Positions 6,324 through 11,325 of a DNA stretch of 11,325 nt are shown here, piece by piece. The notes beneath the pieces are model-generated. The model worked only from the letters and a program-made list of their open reading frames with translations. It was not told the origin of the DNA and ran no database searches. The position numbers were made by a program, and so were the translations under genes. Source of the DNA: Flavobacteriaceae bacterium (lineage in GTDB: Bacteria; Bacteroidota; Bacteroidia; Flavobacteriales; Flavobacteriaceae); contig JAAZUX010000007.1 of the NCBI GenBank assembly GCA_018623955.1, forward strand, positions 1 to 11,325, given 5' to 3'. Within the stretch, counting starts at the first letter, position 1; each line of letters opens with the position of its first letter.

Positions 6324-7034
6324 ATGGAAAACCATCGCATCGAAAAACTCAACACAACTTATAGAAATTATTCACTTGAAGAAGCATTTCATCACCTCCT
6401 ACAGTTGGGTTTTAAAAACATGGCTTTTTCTACTTCTTTTGGTCAAGAAGATCAAGTTATTGCAGATGTCATCTTTAAAAATGATTACCCCATCGAAGTT
6501 TTTACTTTAGACACTGGAAGGTTATTTGAAGAAACCCATAAGGTTCTTGATGACACCAAAAGAAAATACAACAAAAACATCATTATCTACTTTCCCAGCA
6601 CCGATGCAGTAGAAAAACTCGTAAGCGAAAAAGGTCCCTACAGTTTTTATGAAAGTGTAGAAAACAGAAAAGAATGTTGTGGTATCAGAAAAGTAAAACC
6701 TCTTCAAAAAGCACTCAAGGGTGTGGATTTATGGATCACAGGACTGAGAGCTGCTCAAAGTACTGCACGAAATGAAATAGAAATCTTTGGCTATGATAAT
6801 GCGTTTGGACTTCCCAAATTCAATCCATTGGCACATTGGGATCTGTCTCATGTCAATAATTATTTAGAAAAAAACAACGTCCCACAAAACAGTCTGCACC
6901 AAAAAGGCTATGTCAGTATTGGCTGCGCCCCTTGTACACGTGCCATAAAAGCTGGTGATGATCTTCGATCTGGACGCTGGTGGTGGGAAGAAAGTAAAAA
7001 AGAATGTGGATTACACTTGAATCAAAAATCGTAA
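6324..7034 (+). CDS. cysH: Assimilatory APS (adenylylsulfate) reductase, [4Fe-4S] type
   Basis: This enzyme reduces adenylylsulfate to sulfite and AMP with thioredoxin-like reductant in the cytoplasm. The 236-residue protein has the PAPS reductase fold. FSTSFGQEDQV (35-45) is the nucleotide-binding loop, and LDTGRLFEET (62-71) is a family signature. The four cluster ligands are present: C118-C119 (RKECCGIRKVKPL) and C201/C204 (SIGCAPCTRA). The catalytic Cys is C228 in the C-terminal ECGLH. The CC plus CxxC cluster distinguishes enzymes that use APS from the cluster-free PAPS reductases of enteric bacteria. This agrees with the absence of an APS kinase gene here and with the unfused cysN. The gene is 6 bp after the DUF2061 gene and 3 bp before cysD. 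The ATG at 6324 gives the usual length. Confidence 0.95.
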   Translation: MENHRIEKLNTTYRNYSLEEAFHHLLQLGFKNMAFSTSFGQEDQVIADVIFKNDYPIEVFTLDTGRLFEETHKVLDDTKRKYNKNIIIYFPSTDAVEKLVSEKGPYSFYESVENRKECCGIRKVKPLQKALKGVDLWITGLRAAQSTARNEIEIFGYDNAFGLPKFNPLAHWDLSHVNNYLEKNNVPQNSLHQKGYVSIGCAPCTRAIKAGDDLRSGRWWWEESKKECGLHLNQKS

Positions 7035-7037
7035 CTA

Positions 7038-7925
7038 ATGAATACCCTATCCTACTTGGAGGAGGAGGCCATATACATCATCAGAGAGGTGGTCGGACAA
7101 TTCAATAAACCGGTACTGCTTTTTTCCGGAGGTAAAGACTCAATCGTCTTGTTACACCTTTGCCAAAAAGCATTCCTGCCGGCAAAAATTCCTTTTCCCC
7201 TACTCCATATTGATACAGGACACAATTTTCCCGAAACCATAACCCTAAGGGATGAACTAGTCAAACACTACAAGGTACAGCTCCATGTTGGAAGCGTACA
7301 ACAAAGTATTGACCAGGGAACAGTAGTAGAGGAAAAAGGCAAATATGCCAGTCGAAACAGCCTGCAAACCACCACCTTGCTCGAAACCATTGAAGAACTA
7401 AAATTCGATGCTTGTATGGGAGGAGCACGTAGAGACGAAGAAAAAGCAAGAGCAAAAGAGCGTATCTTTTCTGTAAGAGATGATTTTGGTCAATGGAACG
7501 AAAAATTGCAACGCCCGGAATTATTCGACATCCTAAACGGACAAATCCACTCGGGTGAAAACGTAAGGGTATTCCCCATCAGCAATTGGACTGAACTAGA
7601 CGTTTGGGAATACATCAGACATGAAAAGCTCGAAATACCCTCTATATATTTTGCCCACCAACGGGAAGTATTTAACAGAGACGGGCAATTGATGCCCTGC
7701 TCCAATTTTATCGTTCACAAGCCAGAGGATGTATTTAAGGAATCTGTTCGATTCAGAACTGTAGGTGATATGAGCTGCACTGCCGCCGTTCCTTCCAAAG
7801 CCATGGATCTCGACACCGTTATCGATGAAATTCGAGGTTCTTCAATATCCGAACGCGGTGCCAGAATGGACGACAAACGATCCGAGGGTGCCATGGAGGA
7901 AAGAAAAAAAGTAGGCTACTTCTAA
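7038..7925 (+). CDS. cysD: Sulfate adenylyltransferase subunit 2 (ATP sulfurylase, small subunit)
   Basis: CysD is the catalytic adenylyl-transferring subunit of ATP sulfurylase: sulfate plus ATP gives APS plus pyrophosphate, driven by GTP hydrolysis in CysN. The protein has 295 residues, against about 302 in E. coli. The PP-loop motif SGGKDS lies at 30-35 (LLFSGGKDSIVLLHL). HIDTGHNFPETI follows, then the conserved CMGGARRDEEKARAKERIFS and the WTELDVWEYI and CTAAVPS segments. The C-terminal RGSSISERGARMDDKRSEGAMEERKKVGYF region (about 266-295) is the standard family end, so the gene is complete. It starts 3 bp after cysH and stops 12 bp before cysN, so it is part of one transcript. Confidence 0.97.
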   Translation: MNTLSYLEEEAIYIIREVVGQFNKPVLLFSGGKDSIVLLHLCQKAFLPAKIPFPLLHIDTGHNFPETITLRDELVKHYKVQLHVGSVQQSIDQGTVVEEKGKYASRNSLQTTTLLETIEELKFDACMGGARRDEEKARAKERIFSVRDDFGQWNEKLQRPELFDILNGQIHSGENVRVFPISNWTELDVWEYIRHEKLEIPSIYFAHQREVFNRDGQLMPCSNFIVHKPEDVFKESVRFRTVGDMSCTAAVPSKAMDLDTVIDEIRGSSISERGARMDDKRSEGAMEERKKVGYF

Positions 7926-7937
7926 AAGATTAACCCA

Positions 7938-9176
7938 ATGGAGATTTTAAGAATAACAACCGCAGGAAGTGTGGATGACGGGAAAAGTACCCTCATCGGT
8001 AGACTCCTCTTCGAAACACAATCCCTAAAAATAGACCAAGTAGAAACCATCAAAGCCAAAAGTAAATCACTTGGCTACGATTATATCGATTTCTCTCTGG
8101 CCACAGATGGCCTGTTGACCGAACGCGAACAGGGCATCACCATAGATGTATCTCACCTCTACTTCAGTACCCCTAAAAGAAGGTTTATCATTGCCGACGC
8201 CCCTGGTCATGTGGAATACACCAGAAACATGGTGACAGGTGCCTCCAATGTAAATGTAGCCATCATACTGCTGGATGCCAGAAAAGGGGTAATGGAACAA
8301 ACCAAAAGACATCTTTACATCACCCAATTGCTCGGCATCAAACACTTGATCTTTACCATCAATAAAATGGATCTGATTGAATACGACCAAGAGCAATTCG
8401 ACAGTATCGTTGGGGTCATTAAAGAACTGGTGGATCAATACGATTGGGAGCCCAAATTAAACTTTATTCCTGTTTCAGCACTTCAAGGCGACAACGTCAT
8501 TCACAAAAGTGACAACATGCCCTGGTATGATGGCACTGACCTTTTATCATTAATTGAATCTTTGACCATTACCGAAGACAACCGTTTAGATGGATTTCTT
8601 CAAGTCCAGCACGTCATCCGTCCCAAAACAGAGGAGTTTCACGACTACAGGGGCTTTGCCGGAAAAGTAAAAAGTGGCGTTTTCAGTCAGGGGGATGAAA
8701 TTGAAATTTTTCCTTCAGGTCAAAAAACTACAGTAAAATCGATTGAAAAATACGGAACAGCAAAAAATAAGGTGGTAGCTGGTGAAAACGCAACCCTCTT
8801 GCTCGATGACGAAATTGACGCCTCCAGAGGCAATGCCATCGTCAAAACCAATCACAGCCTGAAAATTGACAAAAAAGTAAACGCTAAAATCTGTTGGATG
8901 CAATCTACCGACCTCAATTCCAACAGTAAATACTGGTTGCAACAGGGGGTTCACAAAAGTTTGGTCAAGATCAATGGCATCGAATCCAAAATGGATTGGG
9001 AAGCATGGAAATCAGTTTCCACCGATCGTTTGACCATGAATGACATAGGGTCAGTAGATCTCCAATTGGCCCAACCCTTGATCTACGCACCCTATAGCAC
9101 CAACAAAAGTTTAGGCGCATTTATACTCATTGATACTCAAACCAATAACACAGCCGGCGTGGGCTTCATACAATAA
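7938..9176 (+). CDS. cysN: Sulfate adenylyltransferase subunit 1 (ATP sulfurylase GTPase subunit)
   Basis: CysN is the regulatory GTPase of ATP sulfurylase and forms a heterodimer with CysD. The 412-residue protein begins MEILRITTAGSVDDGKSTLIG. The G1 loop is GSVDDGKS (10-17). GITID (66-70) contains the G2 threonine, G3 is DAPGH (87-91), G4 is NKMD (142-145) and G5 is SAL (180-182). An EF-Tu-like beta-barrel domain follows from about residue 210 (DGFLQVQHVIRPKTEEFHDYRGFAGKV onward), then a third domain. It lacks the C-terminal APS kinase domain found in fused CysNC proteins and is shorter than the 475-residue E. coli CysN. No separate cysC gene occurs in the window, so PAPS is probably not made at this locus. 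The gene ends 1 bp before the sulfite reductase ATG. Confidence 0.96.
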   Translation: MEILRITTAGSVDDGKSTLIGRLLFETQSLKIDQVETIKAKSKSLGYDYIDFSLATDGLLTEREQGITIDVSHLYFSTPKRRFIIADAPGHVEYTRNMVTGASNVNVAIILLDARKGVMEQTKRHLYITQLLGIKHLIFTINKMDLIEYDQEQFDSIVGVIKELVDQYDWEPKLNFIPVSALQGDNVIHKSDNMPWYDGTDLLSLIESLTITEDNRLDGFLQVQHVIRPKTEEFHDYRGFAGKVKSGVFSQGDEIEIFPSGQKTTVKSIEKYGTAKNKVVAGENATLLLDDEIDASRGNAIVKTNHSLKIDKKVNAKICWMQSTDLNSNSKYWLQQGVHKSLVKINGIESKMDWEAWKSVSTDRLTMNDIGSVDLQLAQPLIYAPYSTNKSLGAFILIDTQTNNTAGVGFIQ

Positions 9177-9177
9177 A

Positions 9178-11256
9178 ATGCAGAGTTTTAGAACAGAAAT
9201 AGAAAACCCGATTGTAGAAAAAGACATACTGGATTTAGAACAAAAAATCCATGCCTTTAACAATCAAAAAATAGACGAAGAAAAATTCAGAAGCCTGCGA
9301 TTGGCCAGAGGAGTCTACGGACAGAGACAACCCGGTGTTCAGATGATACGAATCAAATTACCTTTGGGGAAATTCACCGCCCAACAACTCCTTAGAATGG
9401 CTGAAGTTTCGGATGAGTTTGCCTCGGGAAACCTCCACATTACTACCCGTCAGGACATTCAATTACACTATGTCCCCCTAGACCGTACACCCGAACTTTG
9501 GGCAACACTGGAGAAAGATAAAATCACCCTCAGGGAAGCTTGTGGAAATACTGTTAGAAACGTCACTGCATCGGTCTATGCCGGGATAGACCCCAACGAG
9601 GCGTTTGACCTTACTCCCTATGCCCATGCCTTTTTTGAATACTTTCTCCGCAACCCCGTTTGTCAAGAAATGGGACGGAAATTCAAAGTTGCTTTTTCCA
9701 GCTCATCCGACGACCAAGCCCTCACCTTTATCCACGATCTTGGATTTATCCCCAGAATAAAAGCAGGTAAAAGAGGCTTTAGGGTACTACTGGGAGGGGG
9801 GATAGGATCACAACCCCTAGGTGCCAATGAGGTCTTTGACTTTTTGGAAGTCGAACGTATCATTCCTTTTAGCGAAGCTGTCATCAGGGTTTTTGACCGA
9901 TATGGAGAACGCAATCGACGCAACAAAGCCCGACTCAAATTTTTGATCAAAGAAATCGGTTTAGAAGCATTTCTTGAACTGGTACACATCGAAGAACAAG
10001 GATTGCCCCATGACACTTTTCCCATAGAAGCCAACGAAAGAACGCTCAAACAACCCCTGTATAATGGTGATGAGACTTTGACCATCGACGACCCTGCCTA
10101 TGAAGATTGGAAAAAAACTAACCTCTATGTACAAAAACAAAAGGGATTTTTTGCTGTGGGTATCCCCATTACCGTAGGGGATATTGATTCAAAAAAAGCC
10201 AGACAACTGGCCAAAGTCATTTTACAATTTACTCAAGATGACAATCGTTTTTCCTATGGGCAAAGTGTACTCTTGAGGGATGTAAAAGAAGAACACCTTC
10301 CCGCCCTTTATTTGGCCCTCAAAGAACTTCAACTGGATCGGGTCGGATTTCAACGCATCAATGATATTGTTGCATGTCCCGGGACCGACACCTGTAATCT
10401 GGGGATTGCCAGCAGTATGGGCTTGGCCAAAGTGCTCCAAGAAGTTGTTGAAAAAGAATATCCCGATTTTATACAAAAACACCAAATCGACATCAAAATC
10501 AGTGGTTGTATGAATGCCTGCGGGCAGCACACTCTGGCACACATTGGTTTCCAGGGGATGACCGTAAAGTCCAATGGAAAAGTCGCTCCGGCCACCCAAA
10601 TCCTCCTCGGAGGTGGCGTGCTGGGAAATGGTACCGGAAGATTTGCAGATAAAGTTCTCAAGGTTCCCTCAAAAAGAACACCTGCAGTGCTGCGCTGGAT
10701 TCTTGATGATTTTGAAAACCAGCGACAAAATGACGAAAACTTTTTTGACTATTACGACCGAAAAACCAAAGACTACTACTACCAGAATCTAAAACATTAC
10801 AGTGAGGTAGAGCACCTTACAGCAGACGATTTTATCGATTGGGGTGTCAAAGAAAAATACGAGAAAGCAATCGGTATAGGCGAATGTGCCGGGGTCACCA
10901 TTGATTTGGCACAAACCCTATTGTTTGATGCCAAAGAAGCCTTCGAATGGGCCCAAGAAGCTCTTGATGAAAAACGTTTTTCGGATGCGGTTTACCATGC
11001 CTATAATGCTAGAGTCAGAGCCGCCAAGGCCATTTTGACCAAGGGCAATGCCAAAATCAACAGCCATGCTTCCATCATTGATGCTTTTGATCCAGAATAT
11101 CCCGAATACAAAAAAGAAAAAGGTTTGAGCTTTAAAGAAGAGATCGTAAAAGTACAAAACAACAAGCCCTCTGCCTACTTTGCCAAAAATTATGTAGAAC
11201 AAACACAACCCTTGTTGTTGTGGATTGAAAACCATTGTCATGTCAACGTTGAATAA
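9178..11256 (+). CDS. Siroheme [4Fe-4S] sulfite reductase with C-terminal HEPN-like extension
   Basis: This enzyme reduces sulfite to sulfide with six electrons at a coupled siroheme and [4Fe-4S] centre. The 692-residue protein has two ferredoxin-like half domains (about 45-110 and 320-385). The siroheme contacts are the Arg in HITTRQDIQL (87-96) and the segment GNTVRNVTA (123-131). The cluster ligands are C400, C406, C444 and C448 (CPGTDTC and GCMNACG). The reductase core ends near 570. The last 120 residues form a helical HEPN-like region (about 575-690) not needed for the fold; homologs in this phylum are often annotated as HEPN-domain proteins. The RxxxxxxH found at 600-607 is weakly placed, so RNase activity is unlikely. 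Nitrite reductases share this fold, but the cys operon argues for sulfite. The ATG at 9178 is preferred because the upstream TTG at 9130 would extend into cysN. Confidence 0.88.
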   Translation: MQSFRTEIENPIVEKDILDLEQKIHAFNNQKIDEEKFRSLRLARGVYGQRQPGVQMIRIKLPLGKFTAQQLLRMAEVSDEFASGNLHITTRQDIQLHYVPLDRTPELWATLEKDKITLREACGNTVRNVTASVYAGIDPNEAFDLTPYAHAFFEYFLRNPVCQEMGRKFKVAFSSSSDDQALTFIHDLGFIPRIKAGKRGFRVLLGGGIGSQPLGANEVFDFLEVERIIPFSEAVIRVFDRYGERNRRNKARLKFLIKEIGLEAFLELVHIEEQGLPHDTFPIEANERTLKQPLYNGDETLTIDDPAYEDWKKTNLYVQKQKGFFAVGIPITVGDIDSKKARQLAKVILQFTQDDNRFSYGQSVLLRDVKEEHLPALYLALKELQLDRVGFQRINDIVACPGTDTCNLGIASSMGLAKVLQEVVEKEYPDFIQKHQIDIKISGCMNACGQHTLAHIGFQGMTVKSNGKVAPATQILLGGGVLGNGTGRFADKVLKVPSKRTPAVLRWILDDFENQRQNDENFFDYYDRKTKDYYYQNLKHYSEVEHLTADDFIDWGVKEKYEKAIGIGECAGVTIDLAQTLLFDAKEAFEWAQEALDEKRFSDAVYHAYNARVRAAKAILTKGNAKINSHASIIDAFDPEYPEYKKEKGLSFKEEIVKVQNNKPSAYFAKNYVEQTQPLLLWIENHCHVNVE

Positions 11257-11325
11257 AGGAACAGTAACCTTGGTGGGTGCGGGTCCAGGAGACCCCGATC
11301 TGTTAACCATTAAAGGGCTTAAAGC
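11240..11325 (+). CDS. cobA: Uroporphyrinogen-III C-methyltransferase, start of gene (cut by window edge)
   Basis: This methyltransferase makes precorrin-2 from uroporphyrinogen III with S-adenosylmethionine, the first committed step toward siroheme, the cofactor of the enzyme encoded just upstream. Only 28 codons are visible. They contain VTLVGAGPGDPDLLTIKGLK, the conserved N-terminal P-loop-like motif of the SUMT family (residues about 9-28). The ATG at 11240 lies within the sulfite reductase gene and overlaps it by 17 bp in another frame, suggesting translational coupling. The rest of the protein, and whether it is CobA-only or fused to other siroheme domains, cannot be seen. Confidence 0.9.
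   Translation, partial: MSTLNKGTVTLVGAGPGDPDLLTIKGLK

Noticed and set aside
9130..9177. Upstream TTG extension of the sulfite reductase by 16 codons
   Set aside because: It overlaps the end of cysN. The ATG at 9178, 1 bp after the cysN stop, is the natural start for the operon.
9663..10085. 140-codon open frame antisense to the sulfite reductase
   Set aside because: It has no domain, and it lies inside a gene whose cluster-ligand motifs and length are all intact.
10975..10998. RxxxxxxH in the HEPN-like tail (residues 600-607) as an RNase active site
   Set aside because: The spacing is at the long end of the motif, the position within the helical bundle looks wrong, and the fusion to a metabolic enzyme makes a toxin role unlikely.

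Overview
The window looks like a chromosomal segment of a member of the Bacteroidota, most likely a flavobacterium. The evidence is the AT-rich composition, the lack of Shine-Dalgarno sequences, promoter boxes of the TAnnTTTG type, a short NusA without C-terminal acidic repeats, and an IF-2 N-terminus typical of the phylum. The family-level placement is inferred from remembered protein sequences and was not searched. No mobile element, CRISPR array, tRNA or rRNA gene was found.

Region 1 (1-2620, minus strand) is the conserved rimP-nusA-infB translation/transcription operon, read right to left. The infB gene is cut by the left edge. A non-coding interval of 316 bp (2621-2936) separates it from the divergent next unit. 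It holds one promoter-like box for each direction and some short palindromes.

Region 2 (2937-5528, plus strand) is a two-gene unit 3 bp apart: a von Willebrand factor A (VWA) protein with an intact MIDAS metal site, and a MoxR/magnesium-chelatase-type AAA+ ATPase. Such pairs usually act as a chaperone-like ATPase with its metal-binding partner. The client of this pair is unknown.

Region 3 (5525-11325) is an assimilatory sulfate reduction locus. A minus-strand Rrf2-family regulator with a cysteine cluster ends tail-to-tail with the ATPase gene, and the two stop codons overlap by 4 bp. It is divergent from a tight plus-strand operon: DUF2061 small membrane protein, [4Fe-4S] APS reductase (cysH), ATP sulfurylase subunits (cysD, cysN), a siroheme sulfite reductase with a C-terminal HEPN-like extension, and the start of a uroporphyrinogen-III C-methyltransferase gene for siroheme synthesis. 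Together these genes take sulfate to APS, sulfite and sulfide and begin to make the sulfite reductase cofactor. No APS kinase gene is present, which fits a direct APS route. Between the regulator and the operon lies a perfect 19-bp palindrome, plus a third half-site inside a good promoter. This is the most testable regulatory feature in the window.

I found no wholly new system. The least explained items are the DUF2061 protein inside a sulfur operon, the HEPN-like tail on sulfite reductase, the VWA/AAA+ pair with an Asn-Glu Walker B, and the predicted Rrf2 operator.
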